A DNA stretch of 7,937 bases from the NCBI GenBank assembly GCA_017551465.1, contig JAFZLN010000009.1, positions 1 to 7,937 of the forward strand, read 5' to 3'. The stretch is from Bacilli bacterium. Lineage in GTDB: Bacteria > Bacillota_I > Bacilli_A > RFN20 > CAG-826. This document shows positions 1 to 6,041 of this stretch, one piece after another (position 1 is the stretch's first letter; each line of letters opens with the position of its first letter). The notes beneath the pieces were generated by a model. It saw nothing but the letters and a program-made list of their open reading frames with translations. It was not told the DNA's origin and made no database searches. The position numbers were made by a program, and so were the translations under genes.

Positions 1-221
1 CTTTGACCAGTCATTTCTAAACTTTCAAAAATCATTCTTGAAACCCAGAAGAAGATGATATCGTAACCAGTGACTAAGACATCAGTTGGGAAGTATCTTT
101 CTAAATCAGGTGTCTTATTTGGCCAGCCCATTGTGGAGAATGGCCATAATTGGGAAGAGAACCATGTATCAAGAACATCGCTTTCTTGTTCCCAGTTTTC
201 TATATCACTTGGTGGATCCAT
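1..221 (-). CDS. valS: Valyl-tRNA synthetase, part downstream of an in-frame stop (runs off the window)
   Basis: After the TAA at 236-234 the same frame stays open to the window edge and reads as the continuation of ValRS. It includes DVLDTWFSS followed by LWPFSTMGWP, then PTDVLVTGYDIIFFWVSRMI, which is the start of the second half of the class I Rossmann catalytic domain. The KMSKS loop and the anticodon-binding and coiled-coil domains would lie beyond position 1. The homology begins right after the stop (VKVLMDPPSDIENW). The start given here is the first in-frame ATG, at 221-219. An AAGG sits 5 nt upstream of it (230-227), so reinitiation is physically possible. More likely this is simply the rest of one valS gene whose frame carries a point nonsense change or a read error. 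That it belongs to valS is nearly certain; that it is a separate translated unit is doubtful. Confidence 0.6.
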   Translation of the reverse strand, partial: MDPPSDIENWEQESDVLDTWFSSQLWPFSTMGWPNKTPDLERYFPTDVLVTGYDIIFFWVSRMIFESLEMTGQ

Positions 222-233
222 TAAGACCTTAAC

Positions 234-1499
234 TTAACCAGTATGCTTATTATAATAAGCAGGAATACGTTGACCCCACCATAATTGACGAGAAATACAC
301 CAGTCTTCAGCTTTTTCCATCCATTGGATAAAGACTTTTTCAAATCTTTCTGGAACGAAATTGACTTTCGTGGATTTCTTTCTTTGGTTGGCTAAAGCTT
401 GTTCCGCGAGTGGACGCATCTTAATAAACCATTGTTTAGAAAGCATTGGTTCCACGACTGCGTTACTTCTTTCGCTATGACCAACTGGGTGAACGATTTC
501 TTCTTGTTTAACAAAGTTTCCTTCTTTTTTAATGTTTTCAATTAATGCTTCACGACAGACGAATCTATCCATGCCTTTGTATTGACCACACTTTTCGTTC
601 ATCGTGGCATCTTTATTAAAGATGATTGGTTTTTCTAAACCATATTTTTCACCAATGATAAAGTCATTTGGGTCATGGGCAGGTGTACATTTCATCGCGC
701 CAGTACCAAACTCGATATCAACGTATTCATCTGGAATAATTGGTAATTCTTCATGGTTCGCAGGATTTATAACCTTCATTCCATGATATTTTGTGTATCT
801 CTTATCCTTAGGATTAACGACCACACAGACGTCGCCAAACATGGTTTCTGGTCTAGTTGTAGCGACGATTAAGGATTCATCACTACCGACAATTGGGTAT
901 TTGAAATAGTACATATAACCCTTGTCGTCTTGGTGAATAACTTCGACGTTACTGAGCGCGGTCATTTGCACTGGATCCCAGTTAATAATTCTTTCGCCTT
1001 GATAAATTAATCCTTTGTTATATAAGGTGACGAAGACTGTTCTAACGGCGTAGTTTAAGCCTTCATCAAGGGTGAATCTTTCTTTATTGTAGTCGAGGGC
1101 TAAACCCATTTGGGCCCATTGTTCATGGATGTGGCTAGCGTATTCATCTTTCCAACTCCACGCCCACTTCAAAAACTCTTCTCTTGTGATTTTCGTCACG
1201 TCTTTGCCCATATTTCTGAGCTTTTCCATGACTTTTGCTTGGGTAGCAATACCAGCGTGATCCATACCTGGAAGCCATAAAACATCGTAGCCTTGCATCT
1301 TCTTATAACGGACAATGATGTCTTGAATGGTTGTGTCCCAAGTGTGACCAATATGCAATTTACCAGTAACGTTTGGCGGTGGGATGACGATGCTAAATGG
1401 TTTCTTAGAAATATCACCACTAGCAAAGTAGCCAGCTTCCTTCCATTTCTGGTATTTTCCTTTTTCCACTTCAAGATGGTTATAACGTTTTTCTAACAT
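234..1499 (-). CDS. valS: Valyl-tRNA synthetase, N-terminal 421 residues, ended by a premature TAA
   Basis: This class I cytoplasmic enzyme charges tRNA-Val with valine using ATP and hydrolyses mischarged Thr-tRNA-Val. The fragment holds the first Rossmann half with PPPNVTGKLHIGH (HIGH at residues 49-52). The CP1 editing domain follows, with ATTRPETMFGD (213-223) and GTGAMKCTPAHDPND (265-279, editing Asp at about 276). Next come VEPMLSKQWF (349-358) and EDWCISRQLWWGQRIPAYY (398-416), the return to the catalytic core. Bacterial ValRS is usually about 880 residues, so this is under half of it, and it lacks KMSKS and the anticodon-binding domain. The stop falls in the stretch that usually reads GE, just before DIENW, and the frame stays open and homologous beyond it. 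The start is well supported: AAGGAG (1513-1508) lies 8 nt before the ATG. Expression should be controlled by the T-box leader immediately upstream. Identity is certain; the truncation may not be biological. Confidence 0.93.
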   Translation of the reverse strand: MLEKRYNHLEVEKGKYQKWKEAGYFASGDISKKPFSIVIPPPNVTGKLHIGHTWDTTIQDIIVRYKKMQGYDVLWLPGMDHAGIATQAKVMEKLRNMGKDVTKITREEFLKWAWSWKDEYASHIHEQWAQMGLALDYNKERFTLDEGLNYAVRTVFVTLYNKGLIYQGERIINWDPVQMTALSNVEVIHQDDKGYMYYFKYPIVGSDESLIVATTRPETMFGDVCVVVNPKDKRYTKYHGMKVINPANHEELPIIPDEYVDIEFGTGAMKCTPAHDPNDFIIGEKYGLEKPIIFNKDATMNEKCGQYKGMDRFVCREALIENIKKEGNFVKQEEIVHPVGHSERSNAVVEPMLSKQWFIKMRPLAEQALANQRKKSTKVNFVPERFEKVFIQWMEKAEDWCISRQLWWGQRIPAYYNKHTG

Positions 1500-1513
1500 A
1501 ATAAGTTCTCCTT

Positions 1514-1543
1514 AAAAATAAAAACGCCCTGTCTAAGGACGCT
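1514..1543 (-). terminator. T-box attenuator (intrinsic terminator) before valS
   Basis: AGCGUCC pairs with GGGCGUU (two or three G-U pairs) around the loop UUAGACA, and the stem runs into UUUUUAUUUUU. The left arm shares GCGU and CC with the antiterminator helices ACGC/GCGU and CUAAGG/CCUUAG, so the two folds exclude each other. Uncharged tRNA-Val pairing with the UGGU bulge would favour the antiterminator and let transcription enter valS. Confidence 0.9.
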
Positions 1544-1717
1544 GTCGCGTGGTACCACCTTAGTTCGTAGATTCTTCTACGCACTTCATTAACCTATTAT
1601 CGCTAGGCTTACGATTCCTCCAAAGCGACCTTCATCTACTTCTTCTATCGAGCTTCCACCATCCTCGATTCTCTATGAGAAGATTTATAGATTACTCCTC
1701 TTCTTCAACGGACGCTT
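1514..1717 (-). promoter_or_regulatory. T-box riboswitch leader of valS (Val, specifier GUC)
   Basis: This leader senses uncharged tRNA-Val and allows valS transcription when charging falls. Stem I has an AGUA S-turn strand followed by AUCUAU, which pairs with GUAGAU. It also has a CUUCU/AGAAG segment and a terminal AUCGAG/CUCGAU helix around a GAUGGUGGAAG loop. The specifier GUC (1629-1627) follows GAAG directly after the GUAGAU strand, the position seen in glyQS leaders, and is a valine codon. A stem II-type pseudoknot lies at 1615-1591 (AUCG/CGAU, with loop AGCCUA pairing to UAGGUU). Stem III is a perfect CGUAGA-AGAA-UCUACG hairpin at 1581-1566. The T-box AAGGTGGTACCACG (1561-1548) has UGGU at 1557-1554; its last U fits an A discriminator, as expected for tRNA-Val. 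The antiterminator is CUAAGG/CCUUAG plus ACGC/GCGU around the 7-nt bulge UGGUACC. The base of stem I can be paired in more than one way. Confidence 0.95.
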
Positions 1718-1719
1718 AC

Positions 1720-1747
1720 ATTATACTAAATTAAAGGTTATTCTCAA
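1720..1747 (-). promoter_or_regulatory. Sigma-A-type promoter for the valS leader
   Basis: A perfect -10 TATAAT (1725-1720) lies 16 bp downstream of TTGAGA (1747-1742), a good -35. Transcription would start at about 1713, at or just inside the 5' strand of T-box stem I. The -35 lies inside the last codons of engB, and only 5 bp separate the -10 from the engB stop codon. No terminator separates engB from this promoter, so transcripts from the tig operon may also reach the T-box. Confidence 0.75.
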
Positions 1748-2309
1748 TCCCTTTTTTCAAAAGAGATAAACTATCATTCTTTAGTATGGATGTATAAAAT
1801 ACTTGCTCATTAACTAAGCCCATTTCTTTAAGGTATTTATTAAGAGCGGCTTTCTCCTTTTGATTAACTTTATCAAACTTTGTAATGACAAGAGCAAAAG
1901 GAATATTGTTTTCTTTTACATAATCAATGATTTCAATGTCTTCTGTGCTTAGTTCTCTTCTGGCATCAAGTAGAACTAAAACGAGTTTTAAATCACTGTT
2001 ATTATCAAAGTATGAAGTCATCATCTCGGCGAATAATCTATCGAGATCAATGCCTCCTTTAGCGTAGCCATATCCAGGAGCGTCAACAAGATAAAATTTA
2101 CTGTCAATATCGTAATAATTTAATAATCTTGTATGGCCTGGTTTAGAACTGGTAAACGCTAGTTTTTTCTTTTGCGTTAAGGCGTTGATTAATGAAGATT
2201 TGCCAACATTAGAGCGCCCAACGATTAAAACCTCAGGTTTTTGCGCCTGAGGTTTTTCATTTCTATTCGGGCAAGATTTGACAAATGTCGCGTTTAGAAA
2301 ATTAATCAT
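1731..2309 (-). CDS. engB: Ribosome biogenesis GTPase EngB (YsxC/YihA)
   Basis: This TRAFAC-class GTPase is needed in many bacteria for late assembly of the large ribosomal subunit. All G motifs are visible: G1 GRSNVGKS (31-38), G2 region SSKPGHTRLLNYY (54-66, switch Thr 60), G3 DAPG (76-79) in LVDAPGYGYAK, G4 TKFD (143-146), and G5-like TS (173-174). Its 192 residues match the usual family size of about 195. The G2 loop has His where SSKPGKT is common, a small change. The ATG overlaps the lon stop (ATGA), so translation is probably coupled to lon. AAGGAA lies 11 nt upstream, inside lon. The tig-lon-engB order is seen in Bacillus-like genomes, which supports the call. A strong inverted repeat lies in codons 18-28, just before G1. 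The last codons carry the -35 of the valS promoter. Confidence 0.96.
   Translation of the reverse strand: MINFLNATFVKSCPNRNEKPQAQKPEVLIVGRSNVGKSSLINALTQKKKLAFTSSKPGHTRLLNYYDIDSKFYLVDAPGYGYAKGGIDLDRLFAEMMTSYFDNNSDLKLVLVLLDARRELSTEDIEIIDYVKENNIPFALVITKFDKVNQKEKAALNKYLKEMGLVNEQVFYTSILKNDSLSLLKKGIENNL
2227..2256. repeat. Perfect 11-bp inverted repeat inside the start of engB
   Basis: Arms AAAACCTCAGG (2227-2237) and CCTGAGGTTTT (2246-2256) are exact reverse complements around the 8-nt loop TTTTTGCG. In the engB mRNA this forms a GC-centred hairpin ending in UUUU, which resembles an intrinsic terminator. On the plus strand the stem is followed by another T. It encodes EKPQAQKPEVL, and the near repetition KPQ/KPE in the protein accounts for part of the pattern. 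Whether it affects engB transcription or translation cannot be told from the sequence. Confidence 0.7.
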
Positions 2310-4633
2310 CCGACAAAACTTTCCTTCACAGCATCTTCCACGGAAGACATATAGACGATTTGTAATGTGTCTTTTACTTCCTTTGGAAGTTCATCAACAT
2401 CTTTCTTGTTGTCCTTTGGAACAACGATTTTCTTAATACCACTACGTAAAGCGGCTAAAGACTTTTCTCTTAAACCACCGATTGGTAAGGCTTGGCCTCT
2501 CAAGGTCACTTCACCAGTCATGGCGACGTCTGGAGAAACAGGACGATGTGATAAACATGAGATAATCGCGCATGTCATCGCCACACCTGCGCTTGGGCCA
2601 TCTTTAGGCACCGCGCCTTCAGGGACGTGGATGTGAATATCACTATTAACGAATAATTCAGGATCAACTTGGAAGTTTTCAGCGTTACTCTTGACATAGT
2701 CAAGGGCAATACTAGCACTTTCCTTCATAACATCACCTAAATGACCAGTTAAGACGAGGGCACCTTTACCTTTGAAGTAGTTAACTTCGATTGGTAAGAT
2801 GTCACCACCATATTCGGTATACGCTAAGCCAGTGACAACACCGACTTGTGGTTCTTTTTCTTTTTGTGTGTCTTCAAAGATTGGGACGCCTAAATATTCT
2901 CTAACTTTGTCAACGTTAATTGTGGTCAAACCACAGTCAGGATTCTTAACAAAGTTAACCGCGACTTTTCTTAAGCAAGAAGCAATCTTTCTTTCTAGTT
3001 CACGGACACCCGCTTCACGTGTGTAGGAACGGATGATGAATCTTAAGGCATCGTCTTCAAAAGTGACTTGTTCTGGTTTTAAACCGTTAAGAGAGATTTG
3101 CTTAGCCACTAAGTGTTCCTTAGCGATATGCATCTTTTCAATCTCGGTATATGAAGAGAGTTGAATGAGCTCTAAACGGTCTCTTAATGGACCAGGAATA
3201 TTTTCTAAGTAGTTAGCGGTACAAATGAAGAGAACATCACTTAAATCATATGGTTCTTCAACGTAGTTATCGTTAAATTGATTGTTTTGTTCTGGATCAA
3301 GAACCTCTAGTAAGGCACTAGCAGGGTCACCTTTATAGCTAGAAGCGAGTTTATCGACTTCGTCGAGTAAAAATACTGGGTTAGTGACTCCGGCCTTTCT
3401 CATGCCTTGAATGATACGGCCTGGAAGAGAACCAACATATGTTCTTCTATGACCTCTAATTTCGGCTTCATCAGAAATGCCACCTAAAGAGCACTTGAAG
3501 AATTTTCTTCCTAACGCTCTAGCGATGGATTTACCTAATGAGGTTTTACCTGTACCTGGAGGACCATAGAAACAGAGGATTGGGGATTTTAAGTTACCAG
3601 TTAATTTCTTAATGGCTAAATATTCCACGATTCTCTTCTTTGGATTCTCTAAGCCGTAATGGTCTTCATCTAAGATGGCTTCGACGTGTTTAAGGTCTTC
3701 ATCATCTTCGGTCTTTTCCCACCATGGGATGGACATAAGAACATCTAAGTAGCTTTGAATCAAAGCGCCTTCTAAGGAACCTTGAGGCATCATATCGAAC
3801 TTAGCAAGTTCGCTTTTAACTTTCTTTTTGATGTTTTCTGGATAAGGATTCTTCTCTAATTTTTCTAAGATGGATTCAGGAGAATTGTTGTCATTAGTGA
3901 CTTCGCCTAATTCCTTCTTAATGGCTTTGAGTTTTTCTCTTAAGAAATACTCTTTTTGGCTCTTTTCAGTAGATTCTCTCACTGAGTTAGCGATGTTTTC
4001 ATCGATTTGAGCCTTGGTTTGTTCACCAGAGATGAGAAGTAAAATCTTCTCCATTAATTCATTAACGTTATTGCATTCTAAAATAGCTTGCTTCTCTTCT
4101 GTAGAACATTGGAGATTGCTCGCTAAAATGTAGCATAAAGAAGCCGCATCCTTAACTTTGTTAACTTGGTTAAGGGTACTCTTATTTAATAACGATAAAA
4201 CGTTTGGTAAATTATTTAATTTATCAACAATGGCACGAATGATTGAATCATTAGTGATTTCGTCCATCATTGGGACGTTATCAATTGTGCCGTTAGCGAC
4301 GTAATAGCCATTAACTTGATCATAGGAGATTTCGTTTAAAACGATTCTTTCCACGACATCAACACGCACTCTCACTAAATCGCCTTTCTCCACGATGGAA
4401 ACGATACGACATAAAGAACCAACATGATAAATCGATTCGAAATCGATAGCTTCATCGTTAGGGTTTCTTTGACAAGCGACGAATAATAAAGAATCTGCTT
4501 GTAAATGCGCCGCGCGAATCGCATTAATGGAGAAACTTCTTCCTGCTTCTATTGGTTGAATAGTACTAGGAAAAAGCACGAAACTACGTGTTGGAAGTAA
4601 TGGTAATGTTAATGTTTGGGGTCTATCGCTCAT
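2306..4633 (-). CDS. lon: ATP-dependent protease Lon (LonA type)
   Basis: This cytoplasmic hexameric AAA+ protease degrades misfolded and some regulatory proteins. Numbered from the upstream ATG at 4639, the LON substrate-binding domain spans about 8-205, followed by a charged helical linker (about 210-300). The AAA+ module has Walker A GPPGTGKT (359-366), Walker B VFLLDEVDK (D426, E427) and the sensor/arginine region PGPLRDRLE (483-490). The protease domain has the catalytic Ser in PKDGPSAGVAM (S683) and Lys in GGLREKSLAAL (K726). Their 43-residue spacing equals that of E. coli Lon (S679, K722). A length of 775-777 is normal, and with no membrane segment it is LonA rather than LonB. I chose the ATG at 4633-4631 (MSDRPQ) because it lies 8 nt from AAGGAGG; the ATG at 4639 is only 2 nt away. 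It follows tig closely and overlaps engB by 4 nt. No lon-specific promoter or CtsR- or CIRCE-like operator is visible. Confidence 0.97.
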   Translation of the reverse strand: MSDRPQTLTLPLLPTRSFVLFPSTIQPIEAGRSFSINAIRAAHLQADSLLFVACQRNPNDEAIDFESIYHVGSLCRIVSIVEKGDLVRVRVDVVERIVLNEISYDQVNGYYVANGTIDNVPMMDEITNDSIIRAIVDKLNNLPNVLSLLNKSTLNQVNKVKDAASLCYILASNLQCSTEEKQAILECNNVNELMEKILLLISGEQTKAQIDENIANSVRESTEKSQKEYFLREKLKAIKKELGEVTNDNNSPESILEKLEKNPYPENIKKKVKSELAKFDMMPQGSLEGALIQSYLDVLMSIPWWEKTEDDEDLKHVEAILDEDHYGLENPKKRIVEYLAIKKLTGNLKSPILCFYGPPGTGKTSLGKSIARALGRKFFKCSLGGISDEAEIRGHRRTYVGSLPGRIIQGMRKAGVTNPVFLLDEVDKLASSYKGDPASALLEVLDPEQNNQFNDNYVEEPYDLSDVLFICTANYLENIPGPLRDRLELIQLSSYTEIEKMHIAKEHLVAKQISLNGLKPEQVTFEDDALRFIIRSYTREAGVRELERKIASCLRKVAVNFVKNPDCGLTTINVDKVREYLGVPIFEDTQKEKEPQVGVVTGLAYTEYGGDILPIEVNYFKGKGALVLTGHLGDVMKESASIALDYVKSNAENFQVDPELFVNSDIHIHVPEGAVPKDGPSAGVAMTCAIISCLSHRPVSPDVAMTGEVTLRGQALPIGGLREKSLAALRSGIKKIVVPKDNKKDVDELPKEVKDTLQIVYMSSVEDAVKESFVG

Positions 4634-4640
4634 ATACATG

Positions 4641-4648
4641 ACCTCCTT
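4641..4648 (-). promoter_or_regulatory. lon ribosome binding site that decides the start
   Basis: AAGGAGGT is a near-perfect Shine-Dalgarno sequence. It lies 2 nt before the first ATG (4639) and 8 nt before the second in-frame ATG (4633). Usual spacing is 5 to 10 nt, so the second is the likely start, which removes Met-Tyr from the longest reading. Confidence 0.8.
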
Positions 4649-4656
4649 AATTTAAA

Positions 4657-5934
4657 TTACTTGTTGTTTTCGTATAAGAAGTTCTCAATCTTTTGCATGA
4701 TGAGATTGTGACGGAATTGACCTAATTGTTGACCTAAAGCGTTCTTAATTTGCTCAACAGTCATGTTGTATTGTTCCGCCATCTTAGCGAGTTCGAATTC
4801 TAATTCTTCTTCGGTGATGTTGAGTTTTTCTTTTTCACCAACAGCATCCATAACGAAGAAGGATTCTAAGCCTTTTCTGGCTTCTTCTTCTAATTGCTTA
4901 TTTAAGTCTTCTTCCTTGCTCTTTGTAAGGATTAAGTATTGTTCTAAATCGATACCAGATTGTTGTAATCTTTGTTCGAGTTGTTTTTTACGATTATCTC
5001 TTTCTTCAGCAACGATTTCTTCTGGGAAGTCGAAGGTGGAAACTTTCTTAATTTCTTCCACTAATTTGTTGAGATATTCTTGCTTTAAAGAAGCTTCTTT
5101 TTGCTTTAATAAAGCTTCTTGTCTATTAGCTTTGAGTTCTTCTAAGTTGGTAACGTTTGGAATATTTAAATCTTTGATGAATTCTTCATCTAATTCTGGC
5201 AAAACTTTTTGTTTCACTTCGTGAATCTTGCAGTGGAAGACTGCGTCTTTACCAGAGATTTCATCTGGACCATAGTTTTCTGGGAATTTGACTTTAACGT
5301 CAACTTCAATACCGGCAGAAGCACCGATTAATTGATCTTCAAAGCCTGGGATGAATGCACCACTACCTAATTCTAATTCGTGGTTTTCAGCGGCACCGCC
5401 TTCGAATGGAACACCATCGACAGAACCTTCAAAGTCCATGACAACGATATCACCTTTTTCAGCTTGACCTTCTTTTGGTGCGATTGTGGCGTTTTGTTTT
5501 CTTAAGGCTTCGATAGCAGCATCGACATCTTCGTCTTTAACTTCGGCTTTGCCTTTGCCTAATTCATAGCCAGTATATTTACCAAGATTGATTTCTGGAC
5601 GAGTAGCAACTGTCACTTTGACTTCTAATTCGTCATCACTTAATTTTGTGACATCAAATGATGGTCTAGCAACTGGTTGAAGGTCTTCATTCTTTAAGAC
5701 ATCTTCATAAACTGGTTGTAAGACGTGATTGATTGCTTCGTTATAGACTTCCATTTGGTTAACACGGCCTTTGAGCATGTTAGCTGGGGCTTTACCTTTA
5801 CGGAAACCTGGAACGGTAATTTTACTAGCGACTTTGGCGAAAGCTTTTTCTTGGGCCTTTTTCCATAAGTCTTTGTCCACATTGACTAACACTTCTGTAT
5901 GGCAGTGTTCTAATTTGGTTAATTTTCTTTCCAT
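4657..5934 (-). CDS. tig: Trigger factor, ribosome-bound chaperone and peptidyl-prolyl isomerase
   Basis: Trigger factor docks at the ribosome exit tunnel and shields nascent chains. The N-terminal ribosome-binding domain carries the signature GFRKGKAP (43-50). A central FKBP-like PPIase domain spans about 155-240 (EKGDIVVMDFEGSVDG, then FIPGFEDQLIG). The C-terminal helical cradle runs from about 245 to 425, rich in charged helices. The length of 425 equals the family norm (about 424-432), with no signal peptide. The start has AAAGGA at 5952-5947, 12 nt from the ATG, which is rather long, but the N-terminus matches the family. It is the first gene of the tig-lon-engB unit. Bacillus has clpX between tig and the lon genes; here lon follows directly. 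The gene pairs a folding factor with the protease that clears what fails to fold. Confidence 0.97.
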   Translation of the reverse strand: MERKLTKLEHCHTEVLVNVDKDLWKKAQEKAFAKVASKITVPGFRKGKAPANMLKGRVNQMEVYNEAINHVLQPVYEDVLKNEDLQPVARPSFDVTKLSDDELEVKVTVATRPEINLGKYTGYELGKGKAEVKDEDVDAAIEALRKQNATIAPKEGQAEKGDIVVMDFEGSVDGVPFEGGAAENHELELGSGAFIPGFEDQLIGASAGIEVDVKVKFPENYGPDEISGKDAVFHCKIHEVKQKVLPELDEEFIKDLNIPNVTNLEELKANRQEALLKQKEASLKQEYLNKLVEEIKKVSTFDFPEEIVAEERDNRKKQLEQRLQQSGIDLEQYLILTKSKEEDLNKQLEEEARKGLESFFVMDAVGEKEKLNITEEELEFELAKMAEQYNMTVEQIKNALGQQLGQFRHNLIMQKIENFLYENNK

Positions 5935-5970
5935 TGTTAATATTTATCCTTTCAAATGTGTGCGTGTATA

Positions 5971-6000
5971 AATATATCACGTGTGCAAAATAAAAAACAA
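5971..6000 (-). promoter_or_regulatory. Probable promoter of the tig-lon-engB operon
   Basis: The extended -10 TGATATATT (5979-5971, hexamer TATATT at 5976-5971) is the best candidate in the 107-nt gap. A weak -35, TTGTTT (6000-5995), lies 18 bp upstream, inside the terminator of the preceding gene. Transcription would start near 5964, giving a leader of about 30 nt. The -10 sits in an imperfect palindrome (5963-5981: CGTG, TATA, AA, TATA, T, CACG). It is flanked by direct GTGTGC repeats (5958-5963 and 5981-5986, plus-strand reading). These could bind a regulator or be chance in AT-rich DNA. I see no CtsR or HrcA (CIRCE) site. Confidence 0.5.
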
Positions 6001-6014
6001 GCAAAAGCGCTTGT
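5987..6014 (-). terminator. Intrinsic terminator after the rarA-orf unit
   Basis: ACAAGC (6014-6009) and GCUUGU (6002-5997) pair around the loop GCUUUU and are followed by UUUUUAUUUU. It lies about 30 nt past the stop codon of the unknown gene and just before tig, separating the two transcription units. The stem is short (6 bp), so some read-through is possible. On the other strand the T-tract is weak, so it acts mainly in the minus direction. Confidence 0.75.
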
Positions 6015-6041
6015 ATTTTCTTTATAAAGAATTGTTAAAAA

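Noticed and set aside
234..236. TAA reassigned to an amino acid
   Set aside because: TAA ends tig, engB and rarA exactly where family length and neighbouring genes require it, so it works as a stop in this genome.
225..238. GTTAA tandem duplication (coding sense) as the cause of the valS stop
   Set aside because: Removing five bases would break the frame, yet homology is in the same frame on both sides. A point change fits better.
1633..1641. GUA as the T-box specifier
   Set aside because: GUAGAU pairs with AUCUAU in the helix above the specifier loop, so GUA is base-paired. GUC after GAAG is at the expected place.
4431..4447. Palindrome ATCGATTCGAAATCGAT inside lon
   Set aside because: Seven-base arms with a 3-nt loop in the middle of conserved coding sequence. 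No U-run and no nearby start; probably chance.
4763..5224. Open frames on the plus strand or in other frames, such as the 153-codon one opposite tig
   Set aside because: They lie antisense to well-conserved genes, have serine- and cysteine-rich low-complexity products, and lack ribosome sites. They are shadows of the real genes.
6018..6031. Palindrome TTCTTTATAAAGAA after the unknown gene
   Set aside because: It is A/T-only apart from one C/G pair and has no loop, so it makes a poor hairpin. The terminator just downstream explains the region.
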